Source: Excoecaria cochinchinensis (lineage: Eukaryota > Streptophyta > Magnoliopsida > Malpighiales > Euphorbiaceae). From it: a stretch of 64,000 nucleotides of DNA. Shown here one piece after another: positions 44,902 to 56,550 of this stretch; position 1 is the stretch's first letter, and each line of letters begins with the position of its first letter. The translations under genes and the position numbers were made by a program. The notes beneath the pieces are model-generated. The model made no database searches. It worked only from the letters and a program-made list of their open reading frames with translations, and had not been told where the DNA came from. The stretch is taken from NCBI GenBank assembly GCA_947683425.1, contig CANTUQ010000058.1:17299501-17363500 (forward strand). Direction: 5' to 3'.

Positions 44902-46029
44902 ACATAGTCTATCTCTAGTAGGTAATAAATTCCTACAAGCTCTCCAAAGAAAAACCCGAACACGAGGAGGAACACCTAATTTTCATAGCTTAGACCACTC
45001 TCCGACATGAGTTATCTGCTCCTCATCAATCCTATTATCAATAAGTTTCCTATAGCCCGACCGAACTGTATAAGCACCTTTATTGTCATAATGCTAAATA
45101 ATTTTATCAGCCACCATGGCATTACTAATTGGTTGCATCAGAATCTTATCAATATCTGTTGAGCAAAAAATTCCGTTCAACAATGTCACATTCCATTCGG
45201 CAGTCCTAGGAATCCACAAATCTTGAACCTTCAGATTTTATAAGCTTTAAATAATAGGAGTTTGTACCTTACCTGAGCTTCTTTTAGCCACAGATTATTC
45301 CAGACACTAATACTTTACCATCTCCAACTCTCCAACAGTATCTATCAGCAAGCACAACTCTAGCTTCCCAAATCCCTCTTTATACAAAACTTGGATTGGA
45401 CCACAATTAGGCCTGAAACATATTTTAATTAGGAAAATATTTAGCTTTCAGTATAACATTAGATAGAGCATCAGAATTCAAGAGCAAGTTCCATACTTAT
45501 TTCTCGAGAAGAGGAGCCAAGTTAAAAGCTTTAAGATTACGAAAACCCAACCTTCCAACCTCCTTATGTTCACACAACTTATCCCACCTAACCCAATTCA
45601 ATCGTGCCCTCCCATCTGCCTTCGAACCCCACTAAAAGCTATTCATCATATGCTAAAGCTCAGTACATAAAGAGACAGGCAGAAGAAAAGTACTCATACA
45701 GTAACTTGGAATAGCTTGACCAATTGACTTTATTAAAGTCTCATTTCCAGCTTGAGACAACAATTTACTATACAAACCATTCAACCTTTTCCACACCCGA
45801 TCTCTAAGAAAAGAAAAAAAATACCTTTTATTATTCCAATCAAAGACTACAAACCCAAATATCCACCTGTATTCAATGGCAAATGGACATTTAGTCTTGA
45901 AGAGATAAAATCTTTCAAAACTTGTGAAATATTGCTACTAAAAAAACTGCATGATTTTTGAAAGTTTATTGCCTAACATGACGCCTCTTCATACTACTAC
46001 AAAATATTCCTAAGAGAATCACATTCGGA

Positions 46030-46204
46030 CTTCGAAGATTTGAAGAAAAAGAAGCTATTATCAGCGAAAAATAGTTAACTAACACTACGAGCATGATGAT
46101 AAATTTTGCAACTAGAAATTTTCTCTCTATCTGCTGCTAAATTAAGTAGATCTAACAGCCTTTCAGCACATAAAATGAAAAGGTAAGGAGACAAATGATA
46201 TCCT
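46030..46204 (-). pseudogene. LINE reverse transcriptase core fragment
   Basis: Reading on the minus strand from the gypsy junction, QGYHLSPYLFILCAERL is the RT block usually written GxPLSPYLF. After a frame change, LFFADNSFFFFK (46057-46068 for the F-A-D-N codons) is the catalytic FADD block with the second Asp changed to Asn, a single G-to-A change. This copy could not be active. Confidence 0.8.
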
Positions 46205-48381
46205 TGTAACACCCCGATACTCCTTAGGAGGATATCGAGGTGCCGCGCATACAAAACCACATACATACATCCATACATACTGAAGCGGAAGCAGTAAAAT
46301 AAGACAAAAATGAATAATTTAATTACATAAATCGAAAATATGCATTAATTACAAAATTACATAAGGATCCTTATAACAATTACATATACATAATCTGTAC
46401 AAAAACATATATAAAATACAGGAGTAAAATACAAAAAGAAATAACTCTAACTCATAATGGCCGACCTGCAGATGCACCATACCGAACGAACCTGCCACCT
46501 ACACGGTGAAAACACCCGTACTAAGCGATAACGATTAGTGGGGAGGAACAAAAACCAAGAATACGCACATAATAATATTCACTCTAGAATATGCATAAGT
46601 AGAATATGCAAAGTTCGTATGCTTTAACATACTATAATCACTCCAATAATAAAGCAAGTAACATATAAACGTATTCATTAAATAAAAAATGAATAACAGA
46701 GATCAAGCATAAGGGCAAATCACTACACTAAACAATTCTTATATATAATAAACACATTTCAGAATGCAATTCCCAGAACATTCTCAATACACTATCCTGA
46801 ATTACATGGGTGGTGGATACGGGTACACTGGATACTGCGAATAGTATCAAATACTGGAAACCGAAGTCTTAAAATATTTTTAAACTTTTGGATACCCGAA
46901 GGTATCAAACACTAGACCCATACGGGCCAACACTAGACCCAAACGGGGTCAAACACTAGTAGCTGTAATCACTAGCCCTTTATAAGCATGCTTATCTATC
47001 CACTACTATGACCATTCAGGCTTACGAACACACATTGTCACAATACTTAAAATTTACAGTATAGAAGAATCACATCACTTAACATAAATGAATATCGATA
47101 TAAACATGTAAATAGTACAAATATTAGCTCATGATAATAATAATTATAAAGTAAACATGAGTGAGAAACCATGTAAAGTACAATAAAAAAAACATTTTGA
47201 GACACAGGAAAGGGTCGAGCTCGCGACGATCCGTCACGCCGCTTGACAGAGGCAAAGCCTGCCCTAAGTTGCGCTCGCGATGAGGTGTAAGCTCGCGAAA
47301 GGTAGGAAAAAAGTCTCTGTCGCGCTCACAACAGAGCACGGCAGGTCGCTCTCGCGCTCACGAGCAAAGGCTCGCGAGGAAGCCCGGCCAAGCAGGAGCT
47401 CAGCTATCGAGCTCTCTGTTACACTCGCGATAGAGAGCACATCAGCTGAAGCTCGATAATCATGCCCAGCGTCGTGCTCGCGATAGAGTCGTGAATTCAC
47501 GCCCATAAATCACTCTAACCCTGCTCTATGCAAACCCAACTCAACCAAAACCAAGCAATCATGCATACAATTCAAATCATCCACCACTCACACTCAAAAC
47601 ATGCTTATAATCATGCCATTAACATCAAATAATCATATTAAACAATTAATTCACACACAAGCAAAATAATCAACTAACTTTACATTTTCACTCAAACATC
47701 AAACTCATAATTTAAACGGAAGAACCAAGACACACAAAATAGGGTACTCCCAAACCTCTTGTAGCAGCACAAAATCCACTCCTCTAAGATCAAGTTTTCC
47801 TTTCTCTTTTCTTTTGTCCAGAGATTCTTGCAAGAACATACAAACCCAGCAAATCTCTTAACCCAAACCCATAAATCCAAACACAATCCAAAATGAGAAA
47901 AAGAAGAAGAATACTTAAAACCAAAACCAATCACTTACCTTATCAAAACACCAGGCCACTACAAATCCAACTCAAACCTTGAAACATAACCCAAGAAGGA
48001 GAGGTAGAGAGCAGAATTTGAGAAAAGAGAGGAGAAAATGAAAAAGAAAGGAAGAATGAGGAGAACGGGAAGCTTTCACGGGAAGGAAGCCAAAATCTGC
48101 TTCCTTCTCTCTCTCTTCCCTCTTCTTTAATAAATGCTCTCAACCACCTTGCTTAGGTGGCGAAAATCCATTGGTCCAACCTTTAAAATCCTTGGCTTAA
48201 TACTCTTTAGCCCATGGCAAACATCCCAATACTCATTTAAATAATTCTTTCTCTCTTAACTTAATTACTCTTCAATGAACTCTTTAATTAAATTAATCTT
48301 ACACTTGACCAATTACAATAATACCCTTAGTCATGCAATTAATTCCATAAATTTTACTAGGGTACTCTTTAGGATGTTACA
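46205..48381 (-). repeat. 3' LTR of the gag-only gypsy element
   Basis: 2177 bp with ends TGTAACACC and GATGTTACA. Family landmarks are the CTAAGCGATAACGATTAG hairpin (about 46519), the TATAAGCATGCTTATC palindrome (about 46982), a CGCGAC/GAGCTC inverted-repeat cluster (47215-47480), and the minus-strand donor AAGGTAAG (about 47935-47942). It inserted into a LINE, and the left flank ends ATCCT. Confidence 0.9.
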
Positions 48382-48397
48382 AATCTCTCCCCCTTAA
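48382..48397 (-). other. Polypurine tract of the gag-only gypsy element
   Basis: On the minus strand this reads TTAAGGGGGAGAGATT directly before the TGTAACATC start of the 3' LTR. Its CTTAA was used as target site by the copia element, and the matching outer sequence resumes at 56062. Confidence 0.85.
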
Positions 48398-48940
48398 TGT
48401 AACACGTGCCTTGAATTTCTCCCTTTGTCAAAGACCAACTATATCCATTCTTATTTTTTATTTCAACTCCTCTAGATGCTGAAATTGTGGAAAAATTTTA
48501 ATCTATATTTTCAACTCCTCTAGATGCAGAAATTATTGAAAGAAAATTCATCTATATTTTTAAAGGCCACTAACTCCTACTTTGAATTTGGTGACACAAT
48601 TTATGCCTATAAAAGGAGAGCTTCCCTTGGCAATTAATATGAAGAAAAAAAGATAGAGTTTAAGATCTCATATTTATCTGATTATACAACACATTTTGTA
48701 ATATTTCTTATGTTGTAAATTTGTGAGATTCTTAGGTGTAATTGGGTTTTGAGTTGAGAGTTAAATACCAAGAAATTTGTATTCTCCATTTTGTTAGTAA
48801 ATTATTTCTCCCATTCTCCCGTGGACGTAGGCACATTGCTGAACCACGTAAATTTTGTGTGTATTTTATTTTTATTACTTTGGCTATTTCTTCGTTGTTG
48901 CTATTAAAATCACTGTCTAAATAGCCCATCGATCCTAATA
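48398..48940 (+). repeat. Copia 5' LTR
   Basis: It starts TGTAACACGTGCC and ends GATCCTAATA; the terminal CA has become TA. It contains a TATA box, TATAAAAGGAG, at 48608. Its partner is 55519-56061. Confidence 0.92.
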
Positions 48941-48943
48941 AAT

Positions 48944-48956
48944 TGGTATCAGAGCC
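48944..48956 (+). other. Copia primer binding site
   Basis: TGGTATCAGAGCC, the exact complement expected for the 3' end of plant initiator tRNA-Met, lies three bases after the 5' LTR. Confidence 0.93.
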
Positions 48957-49137
48957 GCTAAGTATGCTCTGTGGTTGCAGTATAAACTGATCTTCCACAT
49001 TAGAAAAGATTTTTTCTTGGATACTGTTCACCTATACAGTACTGTTCACCTATATGGTTACTATTCACATATACGGTTATTAGTAACGTATAATAGTGGG
49101 AGCTATTTTTTATCAAAAGAAGTTCGTGATAGAAGCA

Positions 49138-49971
49138 ATGGCAACTACAAGATTTGATATTGAGAAATTTGATCGTAACATAAATTTCTTTTTGTGAAAG
49201 ATTAAGATGCATGCCATCTTAATTCAGAATGGGCTTGAGAAAGCTTTATTGGGAAAGAATAGAATGCCAGAGTCAATGACTGAAGAAAAGAAGGAGGAGA
49301 TCATCAACAAGGCAGTTTTCACGATTTAGCTCTATTTGTCTAATGAAGTTCTTCAGGAGGTCATCAATGAAGATACATCAGCTGGTTTATGGGTGAAGTT
49401 GGAGTCTTTGTACATGTCTAAAACCCTGACCGATAAGTTGTACCACATGACGCGGTTTTACACATTTCAAATGCAGGAAGGTACTTTTATTAAAACCTAT
49501 CTTGAAGAATATAAATTAATTTTAGTAAGTCTAGAAAATGTTGGTGCTAAAGTTGATGATGAAAATGCTGCTTTGAAATTGTTGTGTTCACTACCACCGT
49601 CATATAAAAGTTTTAGGGACACAATGCTTTATGAAAAAGATAGTGTCTTTGGCGGAGGTTAAGACAGCTTTACTCTCTAAAATTATAATTGATAAAGGAA
49701 TTGTCGGTACTAAAGAGGATAATATAGCAGAAGTCCATATTGCTAGAGGAAGATCTAAAAATAAGAATTCTGGCAGTAGCAGGTCTAGATCAAAATCTAG
49801 ACATAAAAACTTGATATGCAACTATTTTTATAAAAAAGGGGCACATTAAAGCTGATTGTTATAAGTTAAAAAATAAACAATCAAATGAATCTAGTATTGC
49901 CGAAAATGAGTCCACATCTGATATTCTTTTAGTCACTTACAATGAAAGGTGCAGATTCAAGGATGACTAGA
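49138..49971 (+). pseudogene. Copia gag with zinc knuckle
   Basis: The ATG at 49138 opens MATTRFDIEKFD. In-frame stops occur at 49195 (TGA, explained by TGG) and 49327 (TAG, explained by CAG). The body includes the copia gag block LWVKLESLYMSKTLTDKLY and LCSLPPSYKSF. A frameshift near 49650 moves to the frame with SLAEVKTALLSK, then an Arg/Ser-rich stretch. The zinc knuckle region (about 49815-49860) reads ICNYFYKKG then GHIKADC after an extra G, and its second Cys is Phe. The protein formed the particle in intact relatives; this copy cannot. Confidence 0.85.
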
Positions 49972-49973
49972 TT

Positions 49974-50267
49974 ATGGATTCAGATTGTTCTTATCACATA
50001 TGTCCCAATAGGGACTGGTTCTCCACATATGAATCTTTTGCAGGTGGAGTTATTTTGATGGGAAATAATGCAGCTTGCAAAGTTATTGGTAAGGGCACAA
50101 TCCGAATCAAGATGCATGATGGCATGGTACGAACTTTGACAAATGTTCGTCATGTTCCTGATTTGAAGCAGAATCTCATCTCTTTGGGCACTCTTGATAC
50201 TGGTGGGTGTAAATACTCAGGTGAAGGTGGAGTCATGAAAGTTAGCAAAGGTGCTCTGGTGTGGTGA
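49974..50267 (+). pseudogene. Copia aspartic protease
   Basis: The frame begins MDSDCSYHICPNRDWF. The copia protease active site is normally D-S-G; here it is D-S-D (one G-to-A change), so the enzyme would be inactive. LTNVRHVPDLKQNLISLG is the conserved C-terminal half. An upstream TAG (49969) is explained by a TGG codon. Confidence 0.85.
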
Positions 50268-51250
50268 AGGCTAGAAAGGTTGAAAGTCTTTATATTCTGC
50301 AAGGAACCACAGTTACAGGAGCTGCTGCTACAATTACTACTCAAATGTCTGAAACCAACATCACCAAACTGTGGCATATGAGGTTAGGCCATATAAGCGA
50401 GAAAGGCTTGACCCTATTAAGCAATAAGGGCCTTTTGTGTGGACAAAATACTGGCAAGTTTGATTTTTGCGAGCACTGTATTTTCGGAAAGCAAAGACGT
50501 GTCAGTTTCAGTAAAGGTACCCACACAACCAAAGGTACTTTGGATTACATCTATTATGATCTTTGGGGGCCATCAGAAGTTCCATCAAAAGGTGGTGCCA
50601 GATACATGCTTGTCTTCATCGACGACTTCTCGAGAAAGGTTTGGGTTTACTTTCTTAAACACAAGGATCGGGTGTTTTCCACATTCAAGCAATGGAAAAC
50701 CATGATAGAGAAGCAGACAGAAAGGCAAATAAAGAGGCTGAGAACAGATAATGGCTTAGAGTTTTGTGCTAGTGAGTTCAATGACTTTTGCAAAAATAAA
50801 GGCATTATGAGGCATCACACAGTTCGAATGACACCCCAATAAAATGGAGTTGCTGAACGTATGAACAGAACCCTTATTGAGAGAGCACGGTGTATGCTTT
50901 CAAATGCTAGATTACCAAAGAGTTTTTGGGCAGAAGCTGTTTCAACAGCTTGCTATTTAGTCAATCGTTCTCCATCAGTTCCAATTGGCTTTAAGACTCC
51001 GGAGGAAGTTTGGTCTGGCAAACCTGCAAATTATTTGAATTTGAGAATCTTTGGCTGCCCAGCATATATGCACGTCAATGATTGCAAGTTAGCACCAAGG
51101 GCGAAGAAGTGCATTTTTCTAGGATATCCATCAGGGGTGAAAGGATATAAACTTTGGTGTGCCAAATCATCCAAAGTTATAATTAGCAGAGATGTCACAT
51201 TTGATGAAGGTTCCATGCTTCACTCAAAAAATGAAGTATTGGTACCTTAA
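50261..51250 (+). pseudogene. Copia integrase (GAG_pre-integrase plus rve core)
   Basis: The HHCC zinc module is present: LWHMRLGHISEKG then FCEHCIFGK (about 50370-50490). The DDE core has D in YYDLWGPSEVP (about 50548), D in RLRTDNGLEF (about 50738) and E in NGVAERMNRT (about 50856). A stop at 50840 (TAA, explained by CAA) lies between the second D and the E. The C-terminal FGCPAYMHV block and a typical KCIFLGY motif follow. The family integrates cDNA into the genome. Confidence 0.9.
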
Positions 51251-52226
51251 AGTTCTGATAAGCAGGAGGAGGCCAGTCAGAGACAGGAGATGGATGTTGA
51301 AGACTGTCCTGCTCAGTAAAATTCTACTTCACTGTCAGATTCACAACCATCCAGCTCTCAGTAAGGTGATTCAAAACCTAACTCAGTTGAACGGGAGCAA
51401 CCATACTCTATTGCTAAAAATAGAGAAAGGAGAAAAATAAAGAAGCCAATAAAATATAACGATTATGCAGATTTGGTGGCTTATACTTTGTCAGCAGCTG
51501 AGGAGATCAACAATGTTGGAGAGCCATCCATATATTCAGGAGCCAACTCAGATAGATGGTTGATAGCTATGGAAGAAGAAATGGAGTCCTTACATGAGAA
51601 TGGTACTTGGGAGCTCGTTAGACTGCCAAAGGGAAAGAAGATTATCGACTGCAAATGGATCTTTAAGAAAAAGGAAGGAACCCCAGGCGTTGAAGAAACA
51701 AGATACAAAGCTCACTTAGTTGCTCAAACAAGTACAAGGTGTGGATTTCAATGATGTCTTTTCACCAGTTGTGAAACATTGTTCTATTCGCATGTTGCTT
51801 GCTATGGTGGCTAAGTATGACTTAGAATTAGAGCAGTTAGATGCAAAAACCGCTTTTCTACATGGTGATCTTGAAGAGCAAATCTACATGCAACAACCGA
51901 AATGTTTCAGGGTTGAAGGCAAGGAAGACCATGTTTGTTTGCTAAAGAAATCTCTATACCGCCTTAAGCAGTCACCCAGGCAGTAGTATAAGAGGTTTGA
52001 CTCCTTCATGACCAGTAATAATTTTTCAAGGAGTAATTATGATAATTGTGTCTACTTCAGAAGGTTAGTTGATGGATCATTCATATATTTATTGTTATAT
52101 GTTGATGATATATTGATTGTTGCAAAGAATACTTCTGAAGTTAAAAAGCTGAAAGTCTTATTAAGTAAAGAGTTTGAGATGAAAGATCTTGGAGCAGCAA
52201 AGAAAATTCTCGGGATGGAGATTTAG
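51251..52226 (+). pseudogene. Copia reverse transcriptase (RVT_2)
   Basis: The linker (51251-51470) has stops. The RVT_2 domain starts about 51540 with WLIAMEEEMESLHENGTWEL, then IDCKWIFKKKEG. A frameshift near 51720 leads to VDFNDVFSPVVKHCSIRMLL and LDAKTAFLHGDLEEQIYM. A TAG at 51985 is explained by TGG. The catalytic YVDD lies at 52098-52109 (LLLYVDDILIVA). A further TAG at 52224 follows GMEI. The polymerase motifs are intact but the frame is not. Confidence 0.9.
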
Positions 52227-52229
52227 AGG

Positions 52230-55200
52230 GATAGGAAAGCAGGGAAGTTGTTCCTCACTCAAAAGAAATATGTTGAGAAAGTTCTGGAGCGTTTTGGCAT
52301 GAAAGATGCAAAGCATGTAAGTACTCCATTAGTTGCTCATTTCAAGCTTTCAGCTGCATTATCACCATAAACAGATGAAGAGCAGAGATACATGGATCAT
52401 GTTCTATACTCCAGTGCAGTAGGCAGTCTCATGTATGCCATGGTATGTACTCAACCTGATATTTCTCATGCAGTTAGTGTTGTGAGCAGATTCATGGCAA
52501 ATCCTGGTAAAATTCACTGGCAAGCAGTAAAATGGATTTTGAGATACTTAAAAGGCTCAGTTGACACTTGTTTGGAGTTCAGTAGTAATGACAGTAGTTT
52601 GGTTGGTTATGTCGACTCAGACTATGCAGGAGATCTCGACAAAAGGAGATCTTTGACAGGCTACGTATTTACTTTTGGAAACAGTGCTGTCAGTTGGAAA
52701 TCTACGTTGCAATCCACAGTTGCGCTGTCTACAACAGAAGCTGAATACATGGCAGTGACTGAAGCTATCAAAGAGTCTATTTGGTTAAGGGGCTTATACA
52801 ATGAGCTCAATTCAGATCATCAAGTGACAGTTGTCTTTTGTGATAGTCAAAGTGCTATACATCTGACCAAAGACCAGATGTTTCATGGAAAAATAAAGCA
52901 CATTGACATTAGGTACCATTTTGTTCGTGATATTATCGCACAAGGAAATGTTATGGTTAAAAAGATTGGTACTGCAGACAACCCAGCTGACATGTTGACA
53001 AGTCTCTTTGTAACACCCCCACATCCCCTGGAAGGATATAGGAGCGCCACGCGGACACTTACGTACACATGCACATACACATATACATATACTTGCAGAA
53101 GCGACAACATTATACACATCCATAAGAATAATAAAATAAAATAATACTACACTAGGGCCCAACAGGTAATTCATATTAACTACATATATATATATATACA
53201 TATTTGTCTTTATACATGTTCATATTACAACTTGTTTTCATTTAACTTTACATATACATTTACATAATGATGTTACTCAAAACATCATAAACTCTATTTC
53301 TATCTTCTACAAAAAGATGAACAAAACTTCCTAGTGGCCTTGACCTGCAGATGCGCGCTCTCACTGAGTCCAAACCTGTAAACCTACACGGAAATAAACA
53401 TCCGTGCTAAGCGATAATGCTTAGTGGGGATGAAAAATAATGCAAATGACTTCTTTTCGAAGTCACAAATAAATTACACATTTCATGTAAAAATAACTAA
53501 ATAGCTCATGTATACAACTTTCACACTTGTACAAATCATATGCTCAAATATAACATTTATTTAACGCTATACTTTTAATCGTCTCCAGTTCACTACACAA
53601 CATTAATAAGCCTGAATTCCTTTCATGGTGGATACGGGTAACTCTGGATACTGTTTACAGTATCTTACATGTGGAGAATTAACTCAAACTCTATGAAATA
53701 CACAAGGTGTTCAAAACTTTGGGCACAATTAAGGCCAACTCTAGCAGCTGCACTCTAGCCATTTATAAGCATGCTTATCTATCCACTATAACGGTAATCA
53801 GGCTCAATAACAACTCACATACACTATACACAGATACCTATACATCAAGTGCATTCATCACATTCAGAGGCATTTAATTCATGTACGACCTTTATTATTC
53901 ATGTTCATCTAACTTGAATTTATCACGCAAGAGGTTTAAAAGATAAATTTTAAACCAAACACGGACCAAATGGTGGTATACAAACTTCATATAGACACAT
54001 ATTAACTCAAAACAGATGCACTAGATCAAAACAGAAACAACAGAGAAGGACTCGTGCTCACTCCCTCACTCAATTGGAGCACGTTTTGTGCTCTCACCCC
54101 TTCTCTCTCCGGTCGAGCACGACTCGTACTCCTGAGCACGACTCGTGCTCCAGCTCCCTCTTCTTTCTCTCCTGGAGCACGTATCGTGCTCCCTCTTCCT
54201 TTTCTCTCTGGTCGAGCATGACTCGTACTCATGAGCACGAATCGTGCTCCTCCTTCCTTTTCTCTCCGAGACGTGCTACACAACACGACTAGGACAACAC
54301 CAAACCTTTGAAGAACGTGTTTCTGTCGCGGTCGCGACTCAAGTCGCACTCGCGACAGAATCACTTTCTTCCCTCTAAACACGTTATTATCCCTTGCTTC
54401 CAAAACCCAAACCAACTCCATCACTTTCACATGCAATAAACTCCTCTTTTAACATGCAATTGCCCTATAAATCATGCTCATGACTAGAATTATGCTCAAA
54501 TTACACAAATCAACTTCAACCATTTAGACACGGCAAGCAATCAAAATGAATTTACACTAAAAAGCAATTGAGTTAGTTTAAGCTCCATTTGCATTTCTTT
54601 ATTCAAATAAGTCTCTATCGAAGCATTTAAATCAACAACACACACAAACATAACAAAATTGCACACGATCTCTACCTCTAGGAAGCTTGAATTCAGCTCT
54701 CTATTCAGCTCCGACCTTTTCTTTGCCTTTATTCAGTCTCTTGTCCACAGCTTTCATGCACAAACCATTCAAAACACTAGGGTTACTCTTCTCTTTACTT
54801 TAAATCAAAAACAGGAACCAAGTAGAAGAAAAAGACCAATACACATAAAGTCACGTTACTTACCTTCTTAAGAGACCAATCTCACTCCTTAACCCACTCT
54901 CTTCAAACCAAACCAAGGAATTCTCTTAAGGAGCAAACGAAAGAAAGAACAAGAAAGAAAAACAACAAGAAGCCAAAGAAAAGAAAGAAGAACACAAGGC
55001 CAAAAGCCAAAGAAAACTAACATAAAGAAGGAAAATGGGCAGATAGTCAATCCTCATCCAAAATTTACTGCTCAAATTAATGCCATTTACTTTAATTAAT
55101 ACATGCATATCTCCACTTTGACTCTTAATCCTCTTTTTAATTCAACAAAGTTAAAGATCTTTTATCCTATGGTCATTGTTCCATTTTTAATTCATTTAAT

Positions 55201-55449
55201 CCCATAACTTCTTGCCACTTGTCACATTCCTACAATGCCACATGTAAAAATTCCAATTTAGTTGACCTACCAAAGGAGGGTTCTGTCGCGCCCGCGACGC
55301 TTGTCGCACTCGCGACAGAACTCTCACACTCAACACTTGATTTCTTGAACCAAAATTTCTGTAATTCTACTAGGGCCACTTCAGGGTGTTACACTCTTCC
55401 TACTACCAAGTTTAAGCATTGCTTGGATTTGGTCGGCATATGTACGTAG
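52230..55449 (+). pseudogene. Copia RNase H, split by a solo gypsy LTR
   Basis: The frame from 52392 carries YSSAVGSLMYAMVCTQPDIS, YVDSDYAGDLDKRRSLTGYV, STTEAEYMAVTEA, CDSQSAIHLTKDQMFHGK and KHIDIRYHFVRD. These are the copia RNase H blocks including the catalytic acidic residues. At 53009 the solo LTR interrupts; coding resumes at 55399 with LPTTKFKHCLDLVGI-like sequence ending at a TAG at 55447. A TAA at 52368 is explained by a CAA codon. Confidence 0.9.
53004..55398 (-). mobile_element. Solo gypsy LTR inserted in the copia RNase H gene
   Basis: The LTR spans 53009-55393 (2385 bp), with ends TGTAACACC and GGTGTTACA. It is flanked by CTCTT at 53004-53008 and 55394-55398, a perfect 5-bp duplication. 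It has the family landmarks: CTAAGCGATAATGCTTAG (about 53407), TATAAGCATGCTTATC (about 53764) and a minus-strand AAGGTAAG donor (54862-54869). It carries GAGCACGA..TCGTGCTC inverted repeats at 54067-54275 and TCTGTCGCG...CGCGACAGA pairs at 54322-54361 and 55282-55321. The internal element was lost by LTR-LTR recombination. Confidence 0.93.
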
Positions 55450-55518
55450 CACTTAAACTTATTTGGAGAAGGTGGAGTTAAGTTCACTATTAATAAAATT
55501 CAAGTCAAGGTGGAGATT

Positions 55519-56061
55519 TGTAACATGTGCCTTGAATTTCTCCCTTTGTCAAAGACCAACTACACCCATTCTTATTTTTTATTTCAACTCCTCTAGATGC
55601 TGAAATTGTGAAAAAATTTTCATCTATATTTTCAACTCCTCTAGATGCAGAAATTGTTGAAAGAAAATTCATCTATATTTTCAAAGGCCACCAACTCCTA
55701 CTTTGAATTTGGTGGCACAATTTATGCCTATAAAAGGAGAGCTTCCCTTGGCAATTAATATGAGAAAAAAAGAGAGAGTTTAAGATCTCATATTTGTCTG
55801 ATTATATAACACATTTTGTAATATTTCTTGTATTATAAATTTGTGAGATTATTGGGTGTAATTGGGTTTTGGGTTGAGAGTTAAACACCAAGAAATTTGT
55901 ATTCTCCATTTTGTTAGTAAATTATTTCTCCCCTTCTCCCGTGGACGTAGGCACATTGCCGAACCACGTAAATTTTTGTGTGTATTTTATTTTTTTTATT
56001 TTGGCTATTTCTTCGTTGTTGCTATTAAAATCACTGTCTAAATAGCCCATCGATCCTAACA
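55519..56061 (+). repeat. Copia 3' LTR
   Basis: It starts TGTAACATGTGCC, preceded by the purine-rich AAGGTGGAGATT, and ends GATCCTAACA. It is followed by the CTTAA duplication. Its TATAAAAGGAG box lies at about 55729. Confidence 0.93.
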
Positions 56062-56550
56062 CTTAAGAAATTTCGTCCTCGAAATTTCCATGCTAGCAAA
56101 TATACAACCCAACCATCAAAACAATAACTGATACCAAAACTGTAACGAATCATAACTTACCAGAAGGACCTGAGGGCTCATCGGCATCCTCTTTAATCAT
56201 CGCGTACACCCGAGCAAAACCACCAGCAGTCGTTGGCTGCTCTACTGTCTCTGATGGCGCCTGAGGAGCTCTACTCTGACCTCTACCACTTCTTGCTGCT
56301 CCCGATCTTTCACCACTTACCCTACTCTTGGGCTGTTCCTTGCTCTCCTTCCGTTTCGGACAGTTGGCGAGTATGTGCTCCATGCTGCCACACTTGAAAC
56401 ATGCTCCGGTGAGCTTCTGACACTCTCCCCAATGACGCTTCTGACAATACTCACATTCGGGTTTCCAACTTCCTTTGCTAGAAGGTGGTGCTACACTTTC
56501 AACCTCTGATTGCACTGGAACCGATCCTCTAGCTCCTTGCCCACTAGGAA
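56062..56550 (-). pseudogene. Gag C-terminal part of the gypsy element (zinc knuckle)
   Basis: On the minus strand the frame has CEYCQKRHWGEC followed by ACFKCGSMEHILANCPKR, a CX2CX4HX4C zinc knuckle, then a Ser/Arg-rich tail ending YAMIKEDADEPSGPSGKL and a stop at about 56150. Directly beyond the stop the sequence runs into the GGAAATTTCGAGGACGAAAT pre-polypurine region (about 56067-56090). This shows that no pol genes followed gag in this element. The other half of gag lies beyond the solo LTR, at 59158. Confidence 0.85.

Larger units (their letters stand above)
44004..46204 (-). mobile_element. L1-type LINE, 3' part, interrupted by a gypsy element
   Basis: A run of 12 T at 44004-44015 is the poly(A) tail of a minus-strand element. 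Upstream in minus sense come an RNase H domain, a zf-RVT zinc-binding domain and reverse transcriptase fragments in shifting frames with stops. At 46205 the LINE is cut by the gypsy LTR inside the reverse transcriptase motif region. The remaining 5' part is not in the window. Confidence 0.85.
48393..56066 (+). mobile_element. Ty1/copia retrotransposon nested in the gypsy element
   Basis: Two 543-bp LTRs (48398-48940 and 55519-56061) are flanked by CTTAA at 48393-48397 and 56062-56066. The initiator-Met primer binding site lies at 48944-48956. Internal order is gag, protease, integrase, reverse transcriptase, RNase H, the copia order. The reading frame carries several nonsense codons and at least two frameshifts. 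A solo gypsy LTR is inserted in RNase H at 53009-55393. The LTRs differ at roughly 25 sites (about 95% identical by eye), so insertion was moderately old. Confidence 0.95.

Noticed and set aside
54060..54361. CRISPR-like array from regularly recurring GAGCACG motifs
   Set aside because: Repeats are short inverted pairs with uneven spacing inside a plant LTR. There are no spacers of constant length and no cas genes.
54026..54436. 136-aa minus-strand frame in the solo LTR at 53009-55393
   Set aside because: It translates the GAGCACGA/TCGTGCTC inverted repeats and is absent from other LTR copies of the family.
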